Shown piece after piece: positions 8,014-15,979 of a stretch of 64,000 nt of DNA. The notes below the pieces were generated by a model. That model was given only the letters and a program-made list of their open reading frames with translations, was not told the origin of the DNA and made no database searches. The DNA is taken from assembly GCF_013055795.1 (NCBI RefSeq), contig NZ_JABETO010000017.1:1-64000 (forward strand), read 5' to 3'. The position numbers were made by a program, and so were the translations under genes. Position 1 is the first letter of the stretch; each line of letters starts with the position of its first letter. Source of the DNA: Streptomyces sp. I05A-00742. GTDB lineage: Bacteria > Actinomycetota > Actinomycetes > Streptomycetales > Streptomycetaceae.

Positions 8014-9576
8014 GTGCTGGACCAAGACACAGCGCCCCCCGCCGCCGGCAACGGCAAGAGCGGTGAACGGCCGCCCGCCGGAACCGGATCCCGTCTGATG
8101 CGGCGTAAGCCCGTCGAGCGGCTGGTCGCCGAGGGCGGCCAGGGCGAGGGCGGCACGCTGCGCCGCTCGCTCGGCATGTGGCAGCTGACCATGATCAGCA
8201 TCGGCGCCACGCTGGGCACCGGCATCTTCGTGGTGCTCGGCACCGCGGTGCCGGACGCCGGCCCGGCCGTCGTGATCTCGTTCGTCCTCGCGGGTCTCAC
8301 CGCGCTCTTCTCGGCGCTCTCCTACGCGGAGCTGGCCGGCACCATCCCGGTCTCCGGCTCCTCGTACTCGTACTCCTACGCCACGCTCGGCGAGATCATC
8401 GCCTGGATCTGCGGCTGGTGCCTGATCCTGGAGTACGGCGTCTCCGTCGCGGCCGTGGCCGTCGGCTGGGGCCAGTACCTCAACGAGCTGCTGGACGGCA
8501 CCATCGGCGTGACCATCCCGGCGTCGCTGGCCAACCCGCCGGGTGACGGCGGCATCTTCAACGTGCCGGCCCTGCTCGTCGTCCTGCTCTGCATGGCCTT
8601 CCTGCTCGGCGGCGCCAAGGAGAGCGCCCGGGCCAACGCGATCATGGTCGGTGTGAAGATCGCCGCGCTGCTGCTGTTCTGCGCCGTGGCCTTCACCGGC
8701 ATCCGCGCCGGCAACTACTCGCCGTTCCTGCCGCTGGGCCTGGCCGGCGTCAGCAACGCCGGTGCCAGCCTGTTCTTCTCCTACATCGGTTTCGACGCCG
8801 CCTCCACCGCCGGTGAGGAGGCCAAGAACCCGAAGAAGGACCTGCCGAAGGCGATCATGCTCTCGCTGCTGATCGTCACCGCGCTCTACGTCCTCGTCGC
8901 CGCGATCGCCGTCGGCGCCCTGCCGTGGAAGGACTTCGAGGGCTCCGAGGCCGCGCTCGCGGGCATCATGGAGGACGTCACCGGCCAGAGCTTCTGGGCC
9001 GTGCTGCTGGCCGCCGGTGCCGTCATCGCCATCGCCAGCGTCGTGCTGACCGTCCTCTACGGCCAGACCCGCATCCTCTTCGCGATGGCCCGGGACGGGC
9101 TCGTGCCCAAGGCCTTCGCGAAGGTCAGCAAGAAGGGCGTCCCGGTCGCCAACACCATCATCACCTGCGCCTTCTGCGGCGTCCTCGCCGCCGCCGTCCC
9201 GCTGGCCGAGCTCGCCGACGCCACCAGCATCGGCACCCTCTTCGCGTTCGCCCTGGTCAACGTGGCTGTCATCGTCCTCGCCGTGAAGCGGCCGGACATG
9301 AAGCGCTCCTTCACCGTCCCGCTGTCCGGGGTCCGCGTCCCGCTCTGGGGCGGCCTGCGGCTGCGGCTCGGCATGATCTTCCCGGTGATCGGCTTCGGGC
9401 TCTGCCTCTTTATGATGACCCGGCTCTCCGTGATCACCTGGGAGGTCTTCGGGGCCTGGATGGCCGTCGGGTTCATCGTCTACTTCGCCTACGGCATGCG
9501 GCACTCCCGCCTGAACGACGGACCGGGCGACGGCCCGGCCGGGGCGGACGCGGTGGAGGCGCCCGCGAAGGGCTGA
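8014..9576 (+). CDS. APC-superfamily amino acid permease (cationic amino acid transporter type)
   Basis: 520 residues, GTG start. After a 45-residue cytosolic tail, about 12-13 membrane helices follow. The first has the APC signature ISIGATLGTGIFV. FSYIGFDAASTAGEEAKNPKKDLP is the conserved helix 6 to loop region of the CAT/YfnA group, and YGQTRILFAMARDGLVP is the typical downstream cytoplasmic motif. It would be an inner-membrane symporter for amino acids; substrate cannot be told from sequence. An AsnC/Lrp regulator gene follows 91 bases downstream on the same strand. A long leader with a hairpin precedes the gene. Confidence 0.92.
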   Translation: MLDQDTAPPAAGNGKSGERPPAGTGSRLMRRKPVERLVAEGGQGEGGTLRRSLGMWQLTMISIGATLGTGIFVVLGTAVPDAGPAVVISFVLAGLTALFSALSYAELAGTIPVSGSSYSYSYATLGEIIAWICGWCLILEYGVSVAAVAVGWGQYLNELLDGTIGVTIPASLANPPGDGGIFNVPALLVVLLCMAFLLGGAKESARANAIMVGVKIAALLLFCAVAFTGIRAGNYSPFLPLGLAGVSNAGASLFFSYIGFDAASTAGEEAKNPKKDLPKAIMLSLLIVTALYVLVAAIAVGALPWKDFEGSEAALAGIMEDVTGQSFWAVLLAAGAVIAIASVVLTVLYGQTRILFAMARDGLVPKAFAKVSKKGVPVANTIITCAFCGVLAAAVPLAELADATSIGTLFAFALVNVAVIVLAVKRPDMKRSFTVPLSGVRVPLWGGLRLRLGMIFPVIGFGLCLFMMTRLSVITWEVFGAWMAVGFIVYFAYGMRHSRLNDGPGDGPAGADAVEAPAKG

Positions 9577-9667
9577 GTCCGGCCGCCGTGAGTCGGGGTG
9601 ACCGCCGAATACGTGATCTACTGCTGGTAGGAACAGCAGGATCCCGTAGAGAAGTGATTCACCCGCA

Positions 9668-10123
9668 GTGCGACTCAACGAGCTCGACGAACGTATCGTG
9701 CACGCCCTGGCCGAGGACGCCCGGCGCTCCTACGCCGACATCGGTGCCGAGGTCGGCCTGTCCGCGCCCGCGGTGAAGCGGCGCGTGGACAGGCTGCGTG
9801 CCGAGGGGGCCATCACCGGGTTCACCGTCCGGGTGGACCCGGGAGCGCTCGGCTGGGAGACCGAGGGCTTCATCGAGCTCTACTGCCGCCGGAACACCTC
9901 GCCCGAGGCCATCCACCGCGGCCTCTCCCGCTACCCGGAAGTGGCATCCGCCTCCACCGTCACCGGAGAGGCGGATGCCATCGTCCAGATCTTCGCCTCC
10001 GACATGCGGCACTTCGAACGAGTGCTGGAACGCATCGCCGGCGAGCCGTTCGTCGAGCGCACCAAGTCGGTGCTGGTGCTGTCGCCGCTGCTGCGAAGGT
10101 TCAGCTCGGGGGCGCCGTCCTGA
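9668..10123 (+). CDS. Lrp/AsnC family transcriptional regulator
   Basis: 151 residues, GTG start. Residues 1-60 are the winged helix-turn-helix (LNELDERIVHALAEDARRSY, VGLSAPAVKRRVDRL). Residues 70-145 are the RAM amino-acid-sensing domain. The family forms octamers and answers to amino acids. Its position behind the permease makes that gene the obvious candidate target, by inference. Confidence 0.93.
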   Translation: MRLNELDERIVHALAEDARRSYADIGAEVGLSAPAVKRRVDRLRAEGAITGFTVRVDPGALGWETEGFIELYCRRNTSPEAIHRGLSRYPEVASASTVTGEADAIVQIFASDMRHFERVLERIAGEPFVERTKSVLVLSPLLRRFSSGAPS

Positions 10124-10209
10124 CGGTCGCCCCTGGGCCCGGCCGGGCTCGGTCCCGGTGAACGCTCCTGGCTCGCCGGCACCACGCGTTGCGGGCTCAG
10201 GGTCGCTTT

Positions 10210-11064
10210 TCAGCCATTGGGAGGGCTCGCCGGGCCGGCCGTGCGCAGGAAGTCGATGAGGACGGCGGTGAGTTCGGCGGGGGCGTCCTCCTGGACGAGG
10301 TGGCCGGCTCCGGGGATGGGTTCGAAGGTGGCGCCGGGGATCAGGGAGGCGAGCTCGCGGCCCTTTTCGAGGGGGATCCACGCGTCGTCGGTGCCCCAGC
10401 ACACCGTGACCGGGAGGGTGATCTCCCCGTAGCGTCCCTGGATCTCGTCGGTCCAGCGCTGGTCGGCCTGGGCGATCTGGCGGTAGAAGGCGGGCCGGCC
10501 GGCTTCGCCGAGCCAGGGTTCGACGAGCCGGTCCAGGGTGGCGGGGGGCAGTCCCGGGCCGCCGGTCGTGCCGATGTACTCGCGGACGAGTGCGGCGTGC
10601 AGGGTGGGCGGCAACTGCTCGAAGACGGGGGAGTGCTCGCCGACGAGCCGGAAGAACGGTGAGCCCCACGGGGCCAGGGCCACCGGGTCGACGAGGGCGA
10701 GGGCCCGGTAGCGGGCGCCGTGCAGCAGGTGGGCCCGCAGGGCGACGGCGCCGCCGAAGTCGTGTGCCACGACCAGCGGCCCGTCCAGCTCCCAGTGGGC
10801 CAGGAGCTCGGTGAAGACCCGGCCCTGGGCGGCCAGGGAGACGTCCTGTCCCGCCGTCTTCTCGGACTGTCCGTAGCCGGGCATGTCCCAGACGTACACC
10901 TGGTGGTCACGGGCGAGCGACCGGGCGACGGCGCGCCAGACGAAGGACGAGAACGGGGTGCCGTGGAGCAGGACGACCGGTGGCCGGCCGGGCTCGCCCA
11001 GACGGTCCCAGCGGACCTCGCCGGAAGGGCCGGCGAAGGTCCGCGTCAGCTGCCACTGGCTCAT
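10210..11064 (-). CDS. Alpha/beta hydrolase with aspartate nucleophile (haloalkane dehalogenase/epoxide hydrolase type)
   Basis: 284 residues. The oxyanion region LLHGTPFSSFVWR is at 32-44. The nucleophile elbow reads VVAHDFGGAVALR with Asp102 in the position where esterases have serine, as in haloalkane dehalogenases, haloacetate dehalogenases and epoxide hydrolases. The catalytic His is in GAGHLVQEDAP near 262 and an acid is in CWGTDDAW. A cap region lies between. The reaction would go through an ester with Asp102. The physiological substrate is unknown. The gene is convergent with the AsnC gene and 51 bases downstream of a small membrane-protein gene on the same strand. Confidence 0.87.
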   Translation of the reverse strand: MSQWQLTRTFAGPSGEVRWDRLGEPGRPPVVLLHGTPFSSFVWRAVARSLARDHQVYVWDMPGYGQSEKTAGQDVSLAAQGRVFTELLAHWELDGPLVVAHDFGGAVALRAHLLHGARYRALALVDPVALAPWGSPFFRLVGEHSPVFEQLPPTLHAALVREYIGTTGGPGLPPATLDRLVEPWLGEAGRPAFYRQIAQADQRWTDEIQGRYGEITLPVTVCWGTDDAWIPLEKGRELASLIPGATFEPIPGAGHLVQEDAPAELTAVLIDFLRTAGPASPPNG

Positions 11065-11115
11065 GGGATTCCTCTCGGTCGGGCGTGCGATCGCGAGGAA
11101 TCGATCTTGCCTGGT

Positions 11116-11601
11116 TCAGGCTCCGGTCGTCGATCCCGGGCGCACGATCATGAGGACCGTCACGATCGCCCAGGTCAGTGCGAACAGGCCGGTGATCATG
11201 GCCAGCCGGGGGAGGCCCGAGTGGAGCTTCGGGAGTACGGCCGGGTCGGTGTCCGGGGTGTCGAGCGCGTCGATGATCGCGTCCTGACTGAACACCGCGA
11301 TCCCCAGGAGCACCGCCGCCACCGCGGTCAGCGCCATGGAGATGACCAGCCAGGTGTCGCCCAGGACGCCCATCCGCTGGGCCGTCGCCACGCCGAAGGC
11401 CGGGACGGCCACGGAGATCGCGGAGTAGACCCGGGTGATGCGGTGGAGCACCCGGAGCCCGGAGGTCCCGGCCTTGGTGCGGTCGCCGTCCGGGGCCAGG
11501 GCCTGCCGCGCGAAGCGGGGGAAGAGACTGGCGGCCACGGTCGCCGGCCCTATGAGCAGGATCGCTGCCAGCACATGCAGGCTGAGCAGGAGTTTGGTCA
11601 T
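11116..11601 (-). CDS. Four-helix integral membrane protein of unknown function
   Basis: 161 residues with four hydrophobic helices, the first at the N-terminus (LLLSLHVLAAILLIGPATVAASLF), others about 55-75, 85-105 and 130-155. The layout resembles DUF2269-type membrane proteins. No catalytic motif is seen. It is probably cotranscribed with the hydrolase downstream and is divergent from a MarR gene, with a palindrome between them. Confidence 0.78.
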   Translation of the reverse strand: MTKLLLSLHVLAAILLIGPATVAASLFPRFARQALAPDGDRTKAGTSGLRVLHRITRVYSAISVAVPAFGVATAQRMGVLGDTWLVISMALTAVAAVLLGIAVFSQDAIIDALDTPDTDPAVLPKLHSGLPRLAMITGLFALTWAIVTVLMIVRPGSTTGA

Positions 11602-11651
11602 GGCGTTCCGCTCCCATCGCGGTCGGGCGGGCAGGGCCGGGCCGGCCGACG

Positions 11652-11670
11652 GTTTCAGTCTGGCTTAAAC
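11652..11670. promoter_or_regulatory. Candidate MarR operator
   Basis: An imperfect inverted repeat, GTTTCAG-5-CTTAAAC (six of seven pairs), lies in the divergent region between the membrane-protein gene and the MarR gene. MarR proteins usually bind such 16-20 base palindromes and repress both themselves and the divergent operon. Called by eye. Confidence 0.4.
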
Positions 11671-11758
11671 ATCGTGAGACGCTAGCATCCCCGAAGGGCG
11701 TGGCCGGAAGTGGCCCCCCGTGTGATGGCGGACGGTGGCACGGCAAGGGGTGGTGGCG

Positions 11759-12343
11759 ATGGGAGAGGAGGAGCGGACTGATGCCTTCCGTCGGACGGGA
11801 GGATTCCGCTCGGAATCCGGCTCTTCCGCCGAGTCCCCGCCGCAGCCCGAATCGGAGTCCCCGCCGCGGCCCCCCGGGCCGGGGTCCGCGTCCGCCGGAG
11901 GCCCGTCCCCGTCGGGCATGCCGCTGCCGCTGATGCTCATCGGCCTCGGGCGGTTCGTCCAGGACGCGGCCAACCGCGTGCTCTCCGCCCGGGACGGCTA
12001 TTCGCTGCGCATGATGGGCGCGCTCGGCCACCTCGCCCGGGAGCCCGGACTGTCCTACAGCGAGCTGGGCCGCCGGGCCGGAGTGACGGCCCAGAGCATG
12101 CAGGCCACCGTCCTCCGGCTGGAGCAGGCCGGTGCCGTCGCCCGGACGACGCCCGCCGGGCGAGGGCGGAAGGCGGTGCTCCAGGTCACCGAGCAGGGCC
12201 GGCGGATGCTGGACGACATGCGGCAGGTGCTGGCCGGGCTGGAGGGGCCGCTGACGGCCGGACTGTCCCCCGAGGAGCAGGCCGTGATGGCGAAGGTGCT
12301 CGGGCGGATGGCCGGCAACGCGGCGGCGGCGTCGGGTCGGTAG
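11759..12343 (+). CDS. MarR family transcriptional regulator
   Basis: 194 residues from ATG 11759, chosen for the AAGGGG ribosome site eight bases upstream; a GTG eight codons earlier (11735) is also possible. The first 50 residues are a Ser/Pro/Gly-rich tail. The winged helix region (about 75-165) has LSYSELGRRAGVTAQSMQATV as recognition helix and a wing with RTTPAGRGRKAVLQVT. It probably controls the divergent membrane-protein/hydrolase pair. Confidence 0.85.
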   Translation: MGEEERTDAFRRTGGFRSESGSSAESPPQPESESPPRPPGPGSASAGGPSPSGMPLPLMLIGLGRFVQDAANRVLSARDGYSLRMMGALGHLAREPGLSYSELGRRAGVTAQSMQATVLRLEQAGAVARTTPAGRGRKAVLQVTEQGRRMLDDMRQVLAGLEGPLTAGLSPEEQAVMAKVLGRMAGNAAAASGR

Positions 12344-12574
12344 GCCGGTGGGAATCGGGGGTGAAAGGCGGGGAACCTCTCCTTCACCCGAGGTGCGCAA
12401 CGAATCGCCGCATGGAGAGGAAAAGGCGCAACGAATCGCTCGGCAGGACGCAACATCCGTGGCTTGTCGCGCCAAGAGGCCGGGCCGTACCGTCAAGGCG
12501 TTTGACGGAATCCTGACAGGAATCCCCGCCGAGAGTTCAGAGCACGTTCACGTCACCACCCCGAATGAGGACCG

Positions 12575-13375
12575 ATGAAGCCGCTGCGTATCGCGCTGTT
12601 CCAAGGGCCCGGCGGTGTCCCGTCCTCGACGGCCGCCGCCCTCGGCGCGCTCGACGACGCGGCCCGCCGCGCGGCGGAGTCCGGCGCCCGGCTGCTGCTG
12701 ACCAACGAGCTGTACCTGACCGGGTACGCCCTCGGGGAGTCCGTCGTGGACCGGGCCGAGCCCGCCGACGGCCCCGGCGCGGAGGCCGTGGCCCGGATCG
12801 CCGCCGCCCACGGGCTGGCCATCGGCTACGGCTACCCGGAGCGGGACGGCGCCGCCGTGTACAACGCGCTCCAGCTCATGGGCCCGCAGGGCGCCCCGCT
12901 CGCGCACTACCGCAAGACCCACCTCTTCGGCGCGTACGAGACGACGTACTTCACGCCCGGCGCGGAGGCCGTGGTCCAGGCCGAGCTCGACGGTGTCCGG
13001 CTCGGGCTGCTGATCTGCTACGACGTCGAGTTCCCCGAGCCCGTCCGGGCGCACGCGCTCGCCGGCACTGAGCTGCTGCTCGCGCCCACCGCGCTGATGC
13101 GGCCCTACGAGATCGTGCCGCAGACGATCGTCCCGGCCCGCGCCTGGGAGAGCCAGCTCTACATCGCCTATGTCAACCGGTGCGGCACCGAAGGGGAGTT
13201 CGCCTTCGCGGGACTGTCCTGCCTCGCCGCCCCGGACGGGACCGTACGCGCCCGGGCCGGCGTCGACGAGGACCTGCTCGTCGCCGAGGCCGACCCGGGG
13301 CTGCTCCGGCGGTCGCGCGCGGAGAACACCTACCTGGCCGACCGCAGGCCCGAGCTCTACACGCGGCTCGTCTGA
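12575..13375 (+). CDS. davA: Carbon-nitrogen hydrolase, DavA-like 5-aminovaleramide amidohydrolase
   Basis: 266 residues, nitrilase superfamily. The Glu-Lys-Cys triad is visible: Glu45 in LTNELYLTGY, Lys114 in HYRKTHLFG and Cys148 in LLICYDVEFPEP. Length equals DavA of Pseudomonas putida (about 264). The gene directly downstream (55 bases) is a close match to DavB, lysine 2-monooxygenase, whose product 5-aminovaleramide is the DavA substrate. That pairing is the main reason for the specific assignment; on sequence alone any omega- or aliphatic amidase is possible. The protein has no signal peptide and acts in the cytosol. Confidence 0.85.
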   Translation: MKPLRIALFQGPGGVPSSTAAALGALDDAARRAAESGARLLLTNELYLTGYALGESVVDRAEPADGPGAEAVARIAAAHGLAIGYGYPERDGAAVYNALQLMGPQGAPLAHYRKTHLFGAYETTYFTPGAEAVVQAELDGVRLGLLICYDVEFPEPVRAHALAGTELLLAPTALMRPYEIVPQTIVPARAWESQLYIAYVNRCGTEGEFAFAGLSCLAAPDGTVRARAGVDEDLLVAEADPGLLRRSRAENTYLADRRPELYTRLV

Positions 13376-13430
13376 GCCCGCCCCTCTCACTTCACCGTCA
13401 CCCCCCCTCGCACGCAGGAGAGTTCCGCCG

Positions 13431-15128
13431 ATGACGTCCACGGTGCCCACCGCCGTCCACGACGAGCAGGTCCAGCAGAACGAGCCGCCGATCACCATGT
13501 TCGGCCCGGACTTTCCCTTCGGCTACGACGACTACCTGGCCCACCCGGCGGGTCTCGGCCAGATACCGGCGACCGAGCACGGTGCCGAGGTCGCGATCAT
13601 CGGTGGCGGGCTCTCCGGCATCGTGGCCGCGTACGAACTGATGAAGATGGGCCTCAAGCCGGTCGTCTACGAGGCGGACCGCATCGGCGGGCGGCTGCGG
13701 ACGGTCGGCTTCGAGGGCTGCGACGACTCGCTGACGGCGGAGATGGGCGCCATGCGCTTCCCCCCGTCCTCGACCGCCTTCCAGCACTACATCGACCTGG
13801 TGGACCTGGAGACCAGGCCGTTCCCCAACCCGCTGGCGCCGTGCACCCCCTCCACCGTCGTGGACCTCAAGGGCGAGAGCCACTACGCGGAGACCGTCGA
13901 CGACCTGCCGCAGGTCTACCGCGACGTCGCGAACGCGTGGAACGCCTGTCTGGAGGAGGGCGCGGACTTCTCCGACATGAACCGCGCCATGCGCGAGCGC
14001 GACGTGCCCCGCATCCGCGAGATCTGGGCCAAGCTGGTCGAGAAGCTCGACAACCAGACCTTCTACGGGTTCCTCTGCGAGTCGGAGGCGTTCAAGTCCT
14101 TCCGGCACCGGGAGATCTTCGGCCAGGTCGGCTTCGGCACCGGTGGCTGGGACACCGACTTCCCCAACTCCATCCTGGAGATCCTGCGCGTCGTCTACAC
14201 CGAGGCGGACGACCACCACCGCGGCATCGTCGGCGGCAGCCAGCAGCTTCCGCTGCGGCTCTGGGAGCGCGAGCCGGAGAAGATCGTCCACTGGGCGCAG
14301 GGCACGTCGCTGTCCTCGCTGCACGGCGGGGAGCCCCGCCCGGCCGTGACCCGGCTGCACCGCACGGCCGGCAACCGGATCACGGTCACCGACGCGAGCG
14401 GCGACATCCGTACCTTCCGGGCGGCCGTCTTCACCGCGCAGTCCTGGATGCTGCTGTCGAAGATCGAGTGCGACGACGAGCTGCTCCCGATCGACCACTG
14501 GACGGCGGTCGAGCGCACCCACTACATGGAGTCCTCCAAGCTGTTCGTGCCGGTCGACCGGCCCTTCTGGCTGGACAAGGACGCGTCGGGCCGGGACGTC
14601 ATGTCGATGACGCTCACCGACCGGATGACGCGCGGCACCTACCTCCTGGACGACGGGCCGGACAAGCCCGCCGTCATCTGCCTCTCGTACACGTGGTGCG
14701 ACGACAGCCTCAAGTGGCTGCCGCTCTCCGCCAACGAGCGGCTGGAGGTCATGCTCAAGTCCCTCGGCGAGATCTATCCCGGTGTCGACATCCGCAAGCA
14801 CATCATCGGCAACCCGGTGACGGTCTCGTGGGAGAACGAGCCCTACTTCATGGGCGCGTTCAAGGCCAACCTGCCCGGCCACTACCGCTACCAGCGCCGC
14901 CTGTTCACCCACTTCATGCAGGACCGTCTGCCCGAGGACAAGCGCGGCATCTTCCTCGCCGGTGACGACATCTCCTGGACGGCCGGCTGGGCCGAGGGTG
15001 CCGTGCAGACCGCGCTGAACGCCGTCTGGGGCGTGATGCACCAGTTCGGCGGGGCGACGGACGCGACGAACCCCGGCCCTGGTGACGTCTTCGACGAGAT
15101 CGCGCCGGTCGAGCTGCCGGAGGACTGA
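13431..15128 (+). CDS. davB: L-lysine 2-monooxygenase (DavB-like flavin amine oxidase)
   Basis: 565 residues starting at the ATG after a GCAGGAGAG ribosome site. The FAD dinucleotide-binding motif VAIIGGGLSGIVAAYEL is at about 53-69, followed by the GGRLRT motif. The C-terminal FAD motif FLAGDDISWTAGWAEGAVQT is complete. Compared from memory with P. putida DavB, long segments agree: FGPDFPF at the N-terminus, HPAGLGQIPA, FGQVGFGTGGWDTDFPNS, MTLTDRMTRGTYL and the end NPGPGDVFDEI. The family oxidatively decarboxylates lysine to 5-aminovaleramide; the tryptophan and phenylalanine monooxygenases are more distant relatives. With the upstream amidase it would convert lysine into 5-aminovalerate. 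Confidence 0.9.
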   Translation: MTSTVPTAVHDEQVQQNEPPITMFGPDFPFGYDDYLAHPAGLGQIPATEHGAEVAIIGGGLSGIVAAYELMKMGLKPVVYEADRIGGRLRTVGFEGCDDSLTAEMGAMRFPPSSTAFQHYIDLVDLETRPFPNPLAPCTPSTVVDLKGESHYAETVDDLPQVYRDVANAWNACLEEGADFSDMNRAMRERDVPRIREIWAKLVEKLDNQTFYGFLCESEAFKSFRHREIFGQVGFGTGGWDTDFPNSILEILRVVYTEADDHHRGIVGGSQQLPLRLWEREPEKIVHWAQGTSLSSLHGGEPRPAVTRLHRTAGNRITVTDASGDIRTFRAAVFTAQSWMLLSKIECDDELLPIDHWTAVERTHYMESSKLFVPVDRPFWLDKDASGRDVMSMTLTDRMTRGTYLLDDGPDKPAVICLSYTWCDDSLKWLPLSANERLEVMLKSLGEIYPGVDIRKHIIGNPVTVSWENEPYFMGAFKANLPGHYRYQRRLFTHFMQDRLPEDKRGIFLAGDDISWTAGWAEGAVQTALNAVWGVMHQFGGATDATNPGPGDVFDEIAPVELPED

Positions 15129-15171
15129 CCGGGACCCCCCGGCCCGCTGTCCGCTCGTCGCCGCCGCCCGC

Positions 15172-15867
15172 TCATCCCAACGGAGTGAGCAGGCAGCGGC
15201 CCACCAGCCCCACGCTCGCGTCGACCCGCTCGGCGAACTCCGTGGTGAGGGCGGGCCGGTCGCGCAGGGCCCAGAGGGTCCGGAAGGCCGCCCACGCGGC
15301 GCCCCGCGCGGCCTCCAGGGTCCATGAGCCCAGCAGGTGGGTGAGCGGATCGGCCACGTCCAGCAGATCGGGCCCCGGCATCAGGGTCTCGCGGATCCGC
15401 TCCTCCACGGAGACGAGCAGTTCCCCGATCCGGTGGAAGTCCCCCTCCAGATCCCGCGGTTCGGCCCCCAGGTCGAGGCAGGTGTCGGCCAGGGCGAGCG
15501 GGAGGTCGTGCCCGATGTGCGCGTTGATGCCCGCCAGCGCGAACTGCACGGGGCGGACGGCGGGATGGCCGCGGAGCTGGAACAGCGGGCGCCAGCAGGC
15601 GGGCGGTCTTCGGCCGGCCTCCGCCTCGTCGACGGCTCGCAGGTAGCGCCCGGCGAACAGGACGTCCAGCCGCGCGGTCGCCGCGCGGTCGTGGAAACCG
15701 CCCGTGGAGACCCGGCGCCCGACCTCCTCGGTGACCGCCAGGTACACCCCGTTGAAGACCCCCACCCCGTCCCCCGGCGGCAGAGCCGCCGCCAGCGCCC
15801 GCATGCGCGCGAGGACGCCGTCGATATCGATGAGGGGTGCCGCTGTCTGTGCCCGCGCCGTCGTCAT
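15172..15867 (-). CDS. DUF5995 family protein
   Basis: 231 residues from the ATG at 15867; the frame is open upstream but the extension is not conserved-looking. All-helical, with conserved-looking patches FNGVYLAVTEEVGRR, DVLFAGRYLRAVDE, AGINAHIGHDLPLALADTC and the C-terminal ERVDASVGLVGRCLL. The His residues in NAHIGHDL might bind metal, as expected for a helical metalloprotein, but that is a guess. This family is frequent in Streptomyces and has no established function. It is convergent with davB. Confidence 0.82.
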   Translation of the reverse strand: MTTARAQTAAPLIDIDGVLARMRALAAALPPGDGVGVFNGVYLAVTEEVGRRVSTGGFHDRAATARLDVLFAGRYLRAVDEAEAGRRPPACWRPLFQLRGHPAVRPVQFALAGINAHIGHDLPLALADTCLDLGAEPRDLEGDFHRIGELLVSVEERIRETLMPGPDLLDVADPLTHLLGSWTLEAARGAAWAAFRTLWALRDRPALTTEFAERVDASVGLVGRCLLTPLG

Positions 15868-15979
15868 GCACACAGAGTGACATATGAATACGGAGAGTAG
15901 GCGAATCGGCGGCTCGGTTAACCGGAACGGGTGACGAAGCGTGACGACACCGCCCTCGTCGGACGGCCGTTCGTCCCTC

